A DNA stretch of 64,000 nucleotides from Pinus tabuliformis (GCA_031772625.1 CM062808.1:143570605-143634604), one strand, 5' to 3'; counted from the first letter of the stretch, positions 45,813 through 58,466 are shown. Notes: generated by a model from the letters alone, not told the origin. Program-made: numbers and translations.

Positions 45813-47395
45813 GAACTCTTTGATCAAGATGATGTAGTCCGCAAACCAACATTGCAGCCAACAGAGAAGGGTGTTGAAGAGGTCAATATCGAAACAACTG
45901 CTAATCCTAAAATGGTAAAACTGTTTAAAGAATTGCCACAAAAGATGAAAGCCAAATATATCAGTTTGATGTCTTCATTTGCTGATGTGTTTTCTTGGGA
46001 CTATTCTGACTTGAAGACATACGATACCAATATAATTCAGCACACTATACCCATTAAGCCTAATCAGAAGCCTTTCAGACAGAAGTTGAGAAGGCTAAAT
46101 CCAAAACTGCTCCCATCAATTGAAAAGGAGATAAATAGGTTGTACAAATCAGGAATCATCGTTCCCATTAGATTTTCAGACTGTATCTCTAATTTGGTGC
46201 CTGTACGGAAGAAGACAGGTGAGATTTGCTTGTGCATTGATTCTAGGAATCTCAATAAAGTTTCATTGAAAGATAAATATCCACTGCCCAAAATGGATCA
46301 TATACTTCAGCAAGTAGTTGGAGCATCTCGTATGTCAATAATTGATGGTTATTTTGGATATAACCAATTTATGTCCATGAAGATGACCAAAACAAGACAG
46401 CGTTCACCACTCCGTGGGGAACTTTTCATTATGCTAAAATGCCTTTTGGTTTGAAGAACGTGGGTGCCACATTTCAGTGGGAAATGGACTTGGCTTATGC
46501 AAATGAGAAGGATGTCTTTCTGGTTGTATAACTTGATGACCTAACGGTGTTTTCCAAATTTGATGAAGAGCACATGTATCATCTGAAAATTGTCTTTCAA
46601 AACGGCAGAAAATATGGTCTATCGCTGAATCTAAAAAAGAGCTTGTTTGCCATGGAGGAGGGCAAACTACTTGGGCACATTATCTCAAAATATGGCGTTC
46701 TTGTTGATCCAGCATGTGTACAACCGATTCAGCAAATCAATCTGCCCCAGAATAAGAAGGAGATTCAGTCTTTCAATGGTAAAATGATTTTTTTACACCG
46801 CTTTGTACCTAATCTTGCTGAACACCTAAGAGAGATCATGAACATGCTTAAAAAGGAAAACCAAGTGAAGTGGACGGAAGAGGTTGTAAAATATTTCAAT
46901 TTAGTCAAATTGGCTCTTTCTGCAGCTCCAGTTCTAATCAGCCCGGAATACACTCATGATTTTATATTGTTTTCATTCTCTTCAGAGCATACTATGGCAA
47001 CAGTGTTGATGCAGAAAAGAGATGATCATGAAAGACCCATTGCTTTCTTCAGCCGAACTATAAGAGATGCAGCCTTAAAGTACAACATCATTGAGAAGCA
47101 AGCCCTCGCACTCGTAAAATCATTGAAAGATTTTCGGGTATACATTTTGCATTCTCATATTTTGGCTTATGTTCCTAACGCTGCTGTCAAAGATGTTTTA
47201 GTGCAGACAGATCCGGAAGGAAGACGAGGCAAGTGGATTGCAGCTTTGTTGGAATATGATGTGGAAATAAAGCCTACAAAGCTTATGAAAGGACAGGGAT
47301 TGGCAAAGTTAATGGCCGAATCAAAATTTCCCGCTTTAGACATAAATCTGATCGCTGCTATGTCCGATGAGAATGAGGAAGGTTCATCAGTTTAG
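45813..47395 (+). pseudogene. pol: E3 reverse transcriptase and RNase H
   Basis: FADVFSWDYSDL opens the region near 45976. Then KLRRLNPKLLPSIEKEI, IDSRNLNKVS, and a frameshift near 46365. The catalytic motif reads stop-LDDLT: TAA 46529-46531 replaces the Tyr of YLDD. RNase H runs from about 46940 (YTHDFILFSF, RPIAFFSRTIRD) and stays open to TAG 47393-47395. Confidence 0.88.
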
Positions 47396-48675
47396 GTATC
47401 TGAAATGTTTGTTCTTTCTCCGTGGTATTTAGATATCATATATGTGCTTCAAAATTTGTCATCACCACCCGGCATGACTAGAAACAAAGCTAGAACTCTC
47501 AAATTAAAGGCTACCAAGTTTTGCATTCTAAATTCTGCACTTTATTGGAAAGATCCCAATGGTGTTCTTTTGAATCGTTTGGTGGAAGAAGAAGCAAAGT
47601 AGGTCATGGAGGATTTCCACGAAGGAGATTGCGGTGGTCACCTTTTTTGGAAAACAACAGCAAATAAAGTTCTAAGAGCGGGATACTATTGGCCGACATT
47701 GTTTGCTGATGTATATAAGGTTGTCAAGAGCTGTCATAAATGCCAGATTTTTGAGGGAAGGCAGAAATTGCAGCCTTTGCCGCTTAAGCCCATTGAGGTG
47801 AATGCCCCTTCTCAGCAATGTGGGTTCGATTTCATTGGTGAAATTCATCCCGCTTCTTCCGGTCAGCATCGGTGGATTGTCATGGCAACAAATTACTTCA
47901 CAAAATGGATAAAGCAATTCCCACCAGATAAGCTACAAATGGAATAATTATTTCATTCCTTGAAAATAACATCTTGTCTCGCTTTGGTTTCCTGAATAAG
48001 TTAATCACTGATAACGTAGCAGCTTTCAAATAAAAAAGGATGTTACAGTTTTGTCATAAATACCACATCATTTTGGGTCACTCAACTGCCTATCATCCAC
48101 AAGGCAATGGATTTGCAGAGTCTTCTAACAAATCTTTAGTCAACATCATTAAGAAGCTGCTGGAAATCAACAAGAAGAGCTGGCATAAGAAGTTGGTCAA
48201 TGCACTTTGGGCAGATCGCGTCAGTTAAAAGAAATCCATTGGTATGTCCCACTTCGAGCTTGTATACGAAGTTGACACATTGTTTCCCACCTCTCTCGCA
48301 GCCCCAGTAGTCAAACTTCTTCAGGAAGTCGGTAGTGAAAATGATCCTATGCAAAGAAGATTGAATCAAATGATCCATTTGCAGTAGACTAGAGAAGAAG
48401 TTTTCCAAAAGACATCCAAGTTGCAGGAGAAGATTAAGAAAATTTATGACAGAAAAGCAAAGGCGGACAAATTTTAGTTGGACGATGTGGTGCTGAAGTG
48501 GGATGCAAGGAATGAGGAGAAGGGTAAGCACGGTAAATTCGAGAATCTTTGGAAAGGTCCCTTCAAGATTGCAGCATATCGGGGGCAAAAACCCTTTCTT
48601 CTGAAGGAAATGAACGGGGAAGATTGCCCAGGAGGGCCTATCAATGGTTGGCTGCTCAAGTGGTACCATCTTTGA
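47396..48675 (+). pseudogene. pol: E3 integrase
   Basis: The zinc region is EDFHEGDCGGH then CHKCQIFEGR (47610-47755). The core has CGFDFIGEIH, then a decayed second-Asp region (ITDNVAAF) and GNGFAESSNKSL at 48104. The tail ends WKGPFKIAAY and KWYHL with TGA 48673-48675. Stops include TAG 47600, TAA 47945, TAA 48226, TAG 48385-48387 and TAG 48476. Confidence 0.85.
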
Positions 48676-48940
48676 AAAGTTTTCTGTTGTTTCCATTGTC
48701 ATTGTAAATACCATTTTATTTCTATTTTAGTTTGAGTTCGTCAAGTCAGTCTTTGAGTCATTTTAAGTTAAAATTTGAGTCAGTTTGAGTCAAGTTTCAT
48801 GTTAATAAATGAGTCGAGAGTTTCATTTCGTTTTTCGAAATGATGACTCCATAGCCCAATGGAAAAAGGCACTGTCTAACTCCTCCAGAGATCTACTGTT
48901 CTTGGCACCTCCAAGGAGCTACCATCCCCATTGGATCCAA
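48676..48940 (+). other. E3 3' leader with PBS-like inverted sequence
   Basis: No gene. The end, TCCCCATTGGATCCAA (48925-48940), abuts the 3' LTR and aligns with the E1 sequence at the same place and with the reverse complement of the Arg-type primer site. No purine tract is seen. Confidence 0.65.
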
Positions 48941-50184
48941 TGTTAGAGTCAGTCTTGTGAGTCCTCCATCCAAGATCAAACTCTTTCGGCATTTCATTTT
49001 TAGGTGTCTCGCTCCATTCACTCAGCTGCATTCCACTAGGGGCATGCCATAAATCCGATGGAAGGGTCTTGCCAGTCATTACCCCTCATGATTTGTACTT
49101 GTTGGCTCAGCTCTGTTCATCAAAGTTCATTTAATGACAGTCAAATATTTAGTATTTTAATGGGCAAAAAATCATATCAGTCATAGGTCTAGGGTTACAT
49201 AAGTCGTGTTTTCAGAGTACCCAAACATGCCAGCACGCCAGAGGGAGGTTAAACAAGTTTAATCTCCATATTTTCATCATCCATGATGCTCAAGGGTGAT
49301 TCTTTGAAGAAGAAATCATCTAATTAATGTTTATGATAAATATGTAAAGTTCTCCAACATGAAGCACTTGAAAAGCTGGTCCTAGTCACCCTTTGCCAAA
49401 TGCCATGACTCTTGCTCCTGCAAAAAATTGCCAAAAATTTCATCATTTTAGTCAAAAATAAAAAAAGGGAATGTGAAATACAGAGTTGTATTAAGTTGTG
49501 GAAAAAGTGCCAAAATGAAACATTGCAAAGTGGGTTTTTAAGAAACAAAGATCAAAACCATGACTCCATGCCTTTATATAGATTTTCTCATAAGAATCAA
49601 AGTTATTTTACATGCCAAGGTCAGAGAGAAATCATTTCAAAGGAATTTGGTGAGCCAGCGGGTGTTTTTGGTGAGGTTGAAGGTGTCTTGACAGGCACAG
49701 CGCATACAGTGGGTGGTGCGGCGCACCGAGCCAGCGTGGCGCATTGGGCACGTTCCTCCAGTGTTAATTTCAATAGATGTGGCGCACCGGTAGCGTGCGG
49801 TGCATAGAAAGAGCGGCACGGTGCATACAATATAACACCCCAAAAATGCCTGAAAATCCTCCAAATCGCCATTGAATTGTTTGGACGTGCCAGGTAGGGT
49901 CGATATCTCTATGGCTCATACATTTTGTGGGTTGTGTGATGGCAGTTTATGGTTCCAAATATTGAAACAAAAGTTCCCAAACCCTACCTCTAAAAAATCA
50001 TTATGTCAATTGATGTTAAGGATTGCAAATTCATCATTTTGTTACCAAGTTTCCCCTTCCATCCCATCTGTCCCTTTGTCCTCCATTCCCTTTTTCCTTA
50101 TACCATATCCCTTTGAATGCCATTGCTCCCCATCCCCTAAATTGACTAAACCCTTATCCCCATTCCCTTTCACCCATTGCCCAA

Positions 50185-50191
50185 TATAAAA
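50185..50191 (+). promoter_or_regulatory. TATA and CCAAT boxes upstream of the E3 LTR frame
   Basis: TATAAAA preceded by GCCCAA lies about 220 bp before ATG 50406. A similar TATATAAA followed by a CCCC run occurs in the E1 LTR near 28685. Confidence 0.45.
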
Positions 50192-50405
50192 CCCCAAACC
50201 CTACCTTATGCCAAGTTCCCAAACCCTCCTACACTACCCTAAATAAAATCTACCCTAATACTCCTAATCCCTTCATATTTTCCCTCCCTAACAGTCCCTT
50301 GTTACATTGCTCCCTTGGTGACAGATTTCAACATATGACAATAGTAGTCCAACACAGTCTTGCAACCAGCATTCATTTCTCCAAGCAGTTTTCATAACAT
50401 CAATT

Positions 50406-51854
50406 ATGTCATCTGATCATTCATCCGACTACGAGGAGGAAACTCACAGTGACTCACCCACGGAAGAACGTGCACCCCGGAGGCCTCACAAAAATGGTAG
50501 ACATGTTAGAGAAGAACCAACTACCCTCACAGAATTGTAGGCCTGCCCTTTTTCCATCTCTTGTTTTCGATTTCAGCCATGCTATGAGTTTTGTGAAAAG
50601 GTTGCAAATGTTCAATTCCATCATGATTTGGCTCACCTATTTGTTCTACATTTACATGGTGCTCAAGTTACTTTGGCAGGGGTTACTTTCACACTTACAT
50701 CAGACTCTATCTCATCAGCTACTGGCATGCCTAATATTGGAGAGCTATGGAACAAGAGACAAAAAGTTGACCGACAACATTATGAGCCATATATTAAACT
50801 GGCTTTCTTGAGGTAGCTTAAGAGGGTGTTTCCCTTCCAATATCTTAAAGATGAATATGTACCTCTAATGAAGTTAATTATGAAGTATTTTAGTTGTGAA
50901 GGCCGTTTCTCCTATTTATATGCTTATCACATCAGGTTGCTCATGCATTTCACCCGGGTACACATGATGAACATCCCATATTTCATATGCCGAAACATAG
51001 AGAGGATGATCGCGCTTGTGCAACACAATACCCCTGAGCAGCAATTCAACAGCATTTGTCATTTTGCTCTCATTAAGATTTTGGTGATGCATCAGCTTGA
51101 TTTACAGGGTATCTCTTGGGATGATTTCATCTCCCGTAACTTCTTCCGAGCTTCACAGGGACCTTCAGATGCTAAATTTGAGACAGGGGAAGCTTCTCAT
51201 CAGTATGAGCACCATGAGACCGCTAGTGTGCCAGTATTCGTCACATATAAGAGGGGCACTAGACATTTGTTTGCAGCAGCAAAGAGAGTGTTATCTCCAC
51301 CCGGGGTGGAAGGGGCCTCACTTCCGACATCAACACTAGAGGTACAGGATAGATGTAAGGAGCGAATTCATGATGAGGGGCCATCAGGTGAACGAGAGAC
51401 CGACTTCATTCTCCTTCGTGATGATGATACAGATATGGATCTGCAAAGTGCATAGCTTAAAGAGATCATCCAGGAGTAACAAATAGAGATCCAAGCCTTG
51501 TCCCTTGACTTGGAGAGAGCCAAATGGAATATGAAATATCTAGAGCATAGGAACAAACAACTTGAGGATCGGAAAGCTGAGATAGAGTTGCAACTGATCA
51601 AGGAAAACCGGCAACACATCATGGCAGCACAAGGTAGACCTATGGAGCAAAGAGATGAAGACCAGGAGTATGTCTTAGAGAAATTTAACGTTCACTTGGA
51701 GCAGCTGTTGAAGAAGGCTAATAGGGAAAAATCAATGCTGAGGTGCATGACTCACCATTACATGGCCCGAAACGTGAGCTCCAAAGCGAGAATTAGGAGG
51801 TTAAAGGCGAAATTGAGGAAGGTGACCAAAAGACAAAAGAGGCAAAAAGAGTAA
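50406..51854 (+). pseudogene. LTR-encoded protein of E3 (483 codons, 4 stops)
   Basis: One frame runs from ATG 50406 to TAA 51852-51854 with only four in-frame stops (TAG 50538, TAG 50814, TAG 51453, TAA 51477) and no frameshift. An acidic N-terminus is followed by a helical globular part (FHHDLAHLFVLHLHGAQ near 50610; YFSCEGRFSYLYAYHIRLL near 50890) and, from about 51480, a charged coiled coil ending in a basic tail (RRLKAKLRKVTKRQKRQ). Similar retrotransposon-linked proteins are predicted in plant genomes, as I recall; I cannot assign a function. Layout and location parallel the E1 LTR protein. Confidence 0.75.
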
Positions 51855-53376
51855 GATTGGCTTCGAATCTTGGCTGAGGCTTCTTTGGTCCATCATGAAA
51901 TGTGATAGAGAAGGTACAGCCCAAATTTCAAGAAATTTGGAGCACATTTTTGCATTTTGAAATTTTGTGCACAAAAAACAGGTTTTTTCTCCTTATGCAT
52001 CGTGCCACCTGGCGCGCGCTTTCGCTAGGGAGCTCCAAATGAAAAAAGGTTTATATTTTTGGATTTTCCATGGAAAAGTATGACTACTAGTGCATGGCCA
52101 AGAATTTTGGGCCAATTTTGAGTCCTCAGGAGGTCAAAAACACCCAAAAAATCACCTCTCTACCCCTATTTTGACACACAGGTAGCAGTCTTGGGAGATT
52201 GCAGTTTTGGAGGGGCAAATGGCATCCTAATTCAAAAATTCCACTTGGGTTAGAAATTAGATAGGTAAATCTTTCCAAAAAGAACACTTGGGCTCAATTT
52301 GGACTCTAGGAAGTGCCTCAAAACCACCTCCAAAGTGGCATGATGCATACATCTTTCGGTGCAGTGCACAAAGACCCAAAGGCCAAAATCACTTCCGCTT
52401 TGCGAGAATTCGGTTTGCAATTTTCTCCAAGTGTGCCCATTCATTAAAATTACATTTTTCCTGGCATCAAAGGCAAAGTTTAAAGACATTTTCATTAAAG
52501 GATGGCTTCTATCCAAGTGGCAAAGGAAGGCGAGCAGTCACCCAAAAAGTCCACGCTACAGTTTTGTTTTTTTTGTAACGCTGCACCTGCCGCTAATGGT
52601 TGGCTTTTCATTTCGAGTTTGTAATGATTTTAAAAAATCCCAAACTTTGGATCGATCCATTTCTTGATGGCAGAGTCTATTTATTGTATGAAAAACCATT
52701 TGCAAAGGGTTGGTTGGAGTTTCTGGGAAGTGGTGGGAGAGAAACTCAGTTACTCACTGTACATTTTGACAGAGAATTAATGAAAGATTGCAGCTCTGGT
52801 TCTTGAGATTCCTATGGCGTGAGTTTAGCAAATGTATTTTCTTTCTGTTTCATATGTATTTCGTTATTTTTCACAGTTCATTCATATTCATTTCCAGTGA
52901 AAGCTTCTAAGTAAGAAAAGGTAGAATTCAGTTTACTGCTCTACCTTGGGAAATTTTTCACGTTCTATGTTTTCTTTTGTTGAAAAGGATTCATGTATTT
53001 ATGCCCTTTTCACCCTCTTAAACAGTCTCTCCATTTCATGTTATTTCAAATTTAATTGCTAGACTTTCGGCCTGTCTTGCCTCACAAAATAATCTGTGTC
53101 TCTGAGTTAAATTCTCTGCTCATGCTGTTCATTGGTCCCATACGTCCCAGAAAACTCAGTGATTCATCAAATATACCTCTTTCATATTTATTTACCTAGC
53201 CTAATATCAGTATCCATTTTAAATCATTCTCAGACCCTATTTGTGTATTCTTCACTGAGCATGACCCGAAGAGAGCCCTCTTCTGTTCTGGTAGCGCTAG
53301 CTACCAGACTGAGCGTGGTTTGTGCTTACCCTGAATTTTGCCTTCCTTCAGCCTAAGGCAGATTTAGGTGCTAACA
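51855..53376 (+). other. Non-coding end of E3 3' LTR
   Basis: No gene is seen. The segment probably contains the R and U5 parts; a clear TATA box was not found. Confidence 0.6.
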
Positions 53377-53472
53377 CTGAGTACACTCATTGAGATAAAA
53401 AATCATTCCTAAATTGATAATTAATGTAGGGTAAATAGAGGTGAAAAATACCCTTTTTACTGCTCGACATTT

Positions 53473-53490
53473 TGGCGTCGTTGCTGAGGA
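53473..53490 (+). other. Primer-binding site of E4 (Asp tRNA type)
   Basis: TGGCGTCGTTGCTGAGGA lies three bases after the LTR end and differs from the N1 site at two bases. Confidence 0.8.
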
Positions 53491-53639
53491 AGAGTGTAGC
53501 CATTTGTTTCTTTTTCATTGGGTTTTAAAAACGGAAGGTAAGAACCTACGTATGGAGCATGTAACAGCCCTGCTCCTTTTCCCACTTTCCTGCAGATTTG
53601 TTATTGTTTTGGGTAGAAAGCAACATTTGATTTGTGTGC

Positions 53640-55649
53640 ATGACTAAGAAAAAATATCCTAAAAAGAATCCTAAACCACTACCCAAGCCTGATAAAGCTA
53701 AGGGGCCGGTGACCCTTGGCCGATCGGCCTTTATAGATGAAATCCTTAAGAAAGAAGAATCTCAGCCTTCAGTAGGATCTAGAAAATTTGCTTCTAGACA
53801 ACCTACTAATTCCCTTCAGGCCACGTGATCACCATCTGTAGCCTTTGCTGAGGTGCATAGCCAAACTGAGTAATATTTTCAAGAAATTGAGAATTCTAGC
53901 CCAAAATCATTACAAGAAGGGAACCTTAGAAACCTCTGCCAAGGAAGAGGAGAAACAGGGGACACTGAAGAACCAAGATCCCCTCTTGGAATAATTCAGC
54001 CATTAAGTAGCCCAAATAAGGGAAGTGATGTAAAAATCATTCATAACGAAGTTGAAGAACCTCAAGAGTCAAAGTCCCCCCAGACATTAGGAACTCTCAT
54101 CATCCTAGACAAAGGAAGTGTTGTTAAGGCCATTCCTGTTAAAGCCATCACTGCTCCATCTGGCCACCTAGGAATACCCTCCTACAAATCTTGGAAGGCT
54201 ATTGGCACATATTTTACCAAATGGCCCAGAACCAGCCAAACACCCAAACCTCCACACTACAATATTCCATTGTAGATACTGCAGTCAATGCATCTATGAA
54301 GGAAATTCCTCTCCAGAATATCCCTACATTTCATGGCCTAACATCGGAAGACCCATATGCATTTTTGTTTGAATTCAATGTGCTGTGTAGAGGATATGAC
54401 TATGCCACTGATCCCCAAAAGCTGAAACTATTTCCCTCTACATTAAAAGGAGCTACTTTACGATGGTTTATGGGGTTGGGTGGAGGTGTTATAAATGACT
54501 GGGAACAGATGAAAGGTGCTTTCCTGAAGAAATATCAATATTATTATAGATCCAAAGAGTTAAAAGATGAAATATTTCAGATGGTAGTTAGACCTAATGA
54601 AACACTAGAAGAATATGTTGAACATTTTCAGTATAATCTTCAAAGATCTCCTTATGCATCATTACCCTTACCTGAAAATGTATTAAAAACAACATTAATT
54701 AAAGGCATGAAGGAACAATGGATTGAAGCACTGAATATTATGGGAAAAGGAGACATCTATCAAGAAATTTTTGCTAACATCATTGATTTATGTATCAGGA
54801 GCTCACAAGGTAGTACAAGGCTAAGACCAGCAGAACATGACAGGTTTACAAGGGACAACAAGATCTCTGGAGAAGGAGTAACTCGCGTGGAAATTGGAAA
54901 TTTATTAGAAAATTTTAAAACTGACATATTGGGGACTCTGACAACGCAGCTCGATATTATGCAAGCCAAGCAAAGGCAGAGCAAAATCTGGCAATATTCT
55001 GTCCCAGATGCAGAAAGAAACACAGCCACAAAGAGTGCCCATTAGATGCAGTTCAAGTTTGCGCCATTTGTACAAAAGACCACTCTACAGAAAGCTATCC
55101 CTCACTTTCTAGTTTGAAAGCAGTATACAAAGAAGCGAAAGAAGAACCAGAATTGGCGTACCTACTTAATCAGCACCGTCAATGGGATTTGCGACAATCA
55201 GATATGTTCCCCAATCCAACTTCTTCTTTTCAGCTTCCACAATATCATGCTCAGCAATATAATACGATGTGGCAAAATGAACCTCCTTTCTCAAATTGGT
55301 CACAACAACCATTTCCTTCATCATCACCATGGCCGAATCAAATAAGCCAATCTAATTAGCCAAATTTTCCCTATGCGCCACCATATTGGCAAAACAATGC
55401 GTATCCAGCACAATGGTCCCCTCCTACTTCACAGAGTCAAGCCTGGTAGATAAACTGGAAAAGACCAATGAATCAGCTAGTAGGAACCATTCCGCTCCCT
55501 CAAGCTACACTGTCAGCATTGCAACAAAACCCCCAGTCCAACTTAAGACTCAACTCCCAGCCCAACCCAATCCCAATCCAAATAATAGACAGGTTCAATC
55601 TATTCAAATAATTGAAACACCAGAGGTAGAAACTGATCTAAGGGAATGA
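53640..55649 (+). pseudogene. gag: E4 gag, frameshifted
   Basis: ATG 53640 begins a lysine/proline-rich N-terminus (MTKKKYPKKNPKPLPKP). TGA 53826 and frameshifts before 54191 follow. The capsid part 54300-55000 is clear Ty3 gag (IPTFHGLTSEDPYAFLFEF, LKGATLRWFMGL, FLKKYQYYYRSKELKDEI). A frameshift near 55000 puts the zinc knuckles in another frame: CPRCRKKHSHKEC, then CAICTKDHSTESY with the last Cys lost. A Pro/Gln-rich tail runs to about 55649. Confidence 0.85.
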
Positions 55650-56140
55650 AATGACCTTTAATTAAGGGCTGGGCGCATTATAGAGACTGAGGGAGAAAAA
55701 AATTTCCAAGTTGAAAATCAGTTATTTGTAGAACAACCATTACAAGAAGAAGATGTGGCTAGAAAATAGACTCATGATCAAGTAACCACATATTCTCCCC
55801 CATTACCAGAATGATTAATTATACCACGACCTATAGAACATCCTAATTTTGATATTCTAGGAGAATTTAAGAACCTCTACATAAAAATCCCACTCCTCCA
55901 ATCCATCCAAGACATCCCAATATATGCAAAGACCATCAAAGAGCTATGTATAAAATAACCAAGGAGGAGAATAACAAATAACCTAATAGTCCAGGTAGTT
56001 GGCACCTTATCTGGCCTATTATCGAGAAAAGAAGCACCCGTCAAATATGAAGACCCAAGAAATCCAATATTGACAGTCCAAATCAATGGAAAAACCTTTT
56101 CAAATGCCTTAGTTGATTTAGGGGCTGCAATTAATATCTT
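55650..56140 (+). pseudogene. pol: E4 protease N-terminal part, cut by C2
   Basis: Several stops precede a readable stretch ending NALVDLGAAINIF near 56105-56140, matching the DLGA active-site type of Athila-like proteases. C2 inserts immediately after it. Confidence 0.75.
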
Positions 56141-57663
56141 TGTTGGAAATAATACTGAGAGGGGGGGTGAATCAGTATTATCAGATCAATCAAACTTTTT
56201 CAATGCTGAGAAACATATACGCTACTTCAGTTAAGTGAACCAGCGTGTACACGCTACTGTGACTAATGAAAACAGCGTATAAGAAGAAAACTTGTAATTT
56301 AGTTAGCTTATTCTTCAGTTAAGTGCATCAGGACATTATTCACCACATTAACAGTAAACAGGTGCAATATAACAGAACATATCAAAAGCCACACACATGA
56401 ACACCAAGATATAAGGTGGAAACCCAATGTGGGTGAAAACCGCCTGCTGAAAGTCGTCTCTATCTTTCTTTAATATGAAACTTCAGTTTACAATCTTTTT
56501 GTACTGGTGCAGCCTTATACCAGTACGCAGGCTACAACCTGCAGAAGGCTACAACCTTCTCTCGTTCTCCAAACTTCCTTGGAAGGGAGCTCCAACCCCC
56601 TTTGCTCTTGTACTAGCCAAGATACTAGTACATAGGTGCTGACCTACAATCTTCTTTCTTTCAGGTACCACCTTTCATACATTTTCAGACTGGATATTCC
56701 TGAGGCACAACATTACAATCTGAAGACCACAATTCATTCAACTTTCACAACAGATCATTGAAGCATAAAACAACCAATACTAGCATCATCAAACTTTGAA
56801 TCACTGGACCACTGAACCCTGTCAATCACCAGTTACCAGAACACAGAGCAGACTACAGAACTCTGCAACAACAGTCAGATCCAACTGTAAACCCAAAAAT
56901 CAAGCTTCAAAAGATATACGCTACTTCAATGAGCGAAACCCGCGTATACACGCGCTTTTACTGAAGCCAACCTGCGTATAGATCTAAAAATAAATTCTCT
57001 CAACTTGCAGCTGTACCAGACATCAGTTAGACCCAGAACATAACATTGCGCCAGTATGCAGATCTAGAAATACGCATAATCAACCATATCATAATAGTGC
57101 ATTTCAAACCATTAGATCCCGATCTATTCTTAGATCTAGTCTTCCATCAACCGATGTGATCTCTCCTTAGCAACCCAGAACCTGCATATCAGATCTCTTT
57201 CTTTTTCAGATATTCAAGCCTTTTCAAAGATGATTTTGCCTAATGATCTTCTTCTCCTTATATAGCCTTAGGCCTTGCTCAATACCAAGAGCCAAAACCA
57301 TAGAAATCCAAAACCATCAACTTCAAAACTAGAGATCTACACGTCTGTCGAGGTATTTTGGTCCAAAGACACGGGCACAAGTACCGAGGACTAACTACCA
57401 TGGACCAAAAGGAAACTTCCCGACATATACACACTTTTTTGTTCATGCATCTGCATGTATACGCGCCTTCATATATAGCTCTCCTGCGTATATGCGACTT
57501 AGTATGCATATCACCATCGTGTATACGCAACTTTGACTTAATTAACCTGCGTATATGAGATTTCTCTTCATTCGTAGTCTGAACGGAGATCTGACATCAA
57601 AGAGAGTTGCCATCAAGGACAACACTTGTATCATAGCGCCACACCTGAGCCAAAATGCCAACA
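56141..57663 (-). repeat. C2 3' LTR
   Basis: The 1523 bp LTR has TGTTGG/CCAACA ends, a TATA box near 57259-57264 (minus strand), a terminal hairpin near 56148-56180 and many GCGTATAYACGC-like motifs instead of the C1 minisatellite. Confidence 0.92.
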
Positions 57664-58466
57664 ATCTCCCCCTTTGGACTTGATGGCAACCTTCAGATCC
57701 TTTAGAATCATTCTCCCCCTTTGTCATCAAGGGCAAAGGGCTGTGCTCCCCCTGAGGACATGCTGATACCTCTGCTTGGCTGTGCTGAATCATGCTCCCC
57801 CTGACTGTAGGCAAGATCTGCAAAAGATGTTCCAAGACTTATTCACCATAAGGGACCTTCCTATCACCAGAAGACTCAATACATACATCCATACTCCCTA
57901 CAAAGAGGGGACATATCAGAAACAACCAATTATATTACATCATTCATCCCAGGCGTAGTGGGGAAACCAACATAGGCCGTTACATGACCTTGACACCATA
58001 AAAGAGATATCAAAAAAGGAGATACATGACATAGAGACAACAGATCTAGACCGAGACTTATGAAAGTCACCAGCAGCATCTGATAAACATCTTTTTAGAT
58101 CAGCAACCAGGATTTCTGTCTGAGCTCCTTCTCCTGAAACCAACAACCAAAACATCTAAATGCCAACAATGCTTTATGAGACTTTTAAGCTGCTTCCCCT
58201 GAACCTGTGCCTGCTGCACCCCCTGAAACTGTGCCTGAAGAATTCTGACATACCCATCTCAGACCTTTTCAAACCAGAGATTGCCCTTGCTGTTCAGAAC
58301 TTCATATACACGATTTCTCCTGCATAAATGTGCGTATGTACGCGGATATACTTTCTAAAACTGGCGTACACCATACACGCGACTTACCTCGCATAAAACG
58401 GCGTATATACGTGGATATCCCTTACGTAACTTGCGTATACCAACTTTTCTGTAGAACAAACATGCT
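57664..58466 (-). other. C2 3' leader: multiple polypurine tracts and GCGTATA motifs
   Basis: On the minus strand, G-rich tracts (CCCCC on the plus strand) occur near 57668, 57713, 57750, 57796, 58196 and 58220. The segment 58305-58445 contains five or more GCGTATA/TACGC motifs like those in the LTR. No gene is seen. Confidence 0.8.

Larger units (their letters stand above)
42433..53376 (+). mobile_element. E3: Ty3/Gypsy Tat-like retrotransposon with a 4.4 kb LTR
   Basis: Only the last 30 bp of the 5' LTR are in the window because E2 inserted there; they match the end of the 3' LTR (CCTAAGG, then AGATTTAGGTGCTAACA). A primer site, gag, protease, archaeal-type RNase H, reverse transcriptase, RNase H and integrase follow, then a 3' LTR 48941-53376 that starts TGTTAG and ends CTAACA. 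It is a relative of E1 with the same domain order. The right flank ctgag (53377-53381) would be the target duplication, within the LTR of E4. Confidence 0.85.
48941..53376 (+). repeat. E3 3' LTR, 4436 bp
   Basis: The LTR has 6 bp terminal repeats TGTTAG/CTAACA. Only its last 30 bp can be checked against the 5' LTR here, so the start is inferred from the terminal repeat and by analogy with E1. Contents: 48941-50405 non-coding, with a GC-rich stretch of repeated GGCGCACCG-like motifs at 49690-49830 and a TATA box; the frame 50406-51854; then 1.5 kb non-coding with no gene seen. Confidence 0.75.
53377..56140 (+). mobile_element. E4: Ty3/Gypsy element, Athila-like primer site, gag and protease part
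   Basis: A 93 bp LTR remnant (53377-53469, ending CGACA) is followed by an Asp-type primer site and gag. E3 removed the left part of the LTR and C2 interrupts the protease at 56140. The rest lies right of the window. The LTR end resembles that of N1 (attgataatt, then ...gaca). Confidence 0.8.

Noticed and set aside
57358..57558. Small plus-strand frame with His-rich peptide
   Set aside because: It lies in the C2 LTR among GCGTATA motifs; no support for a gene.
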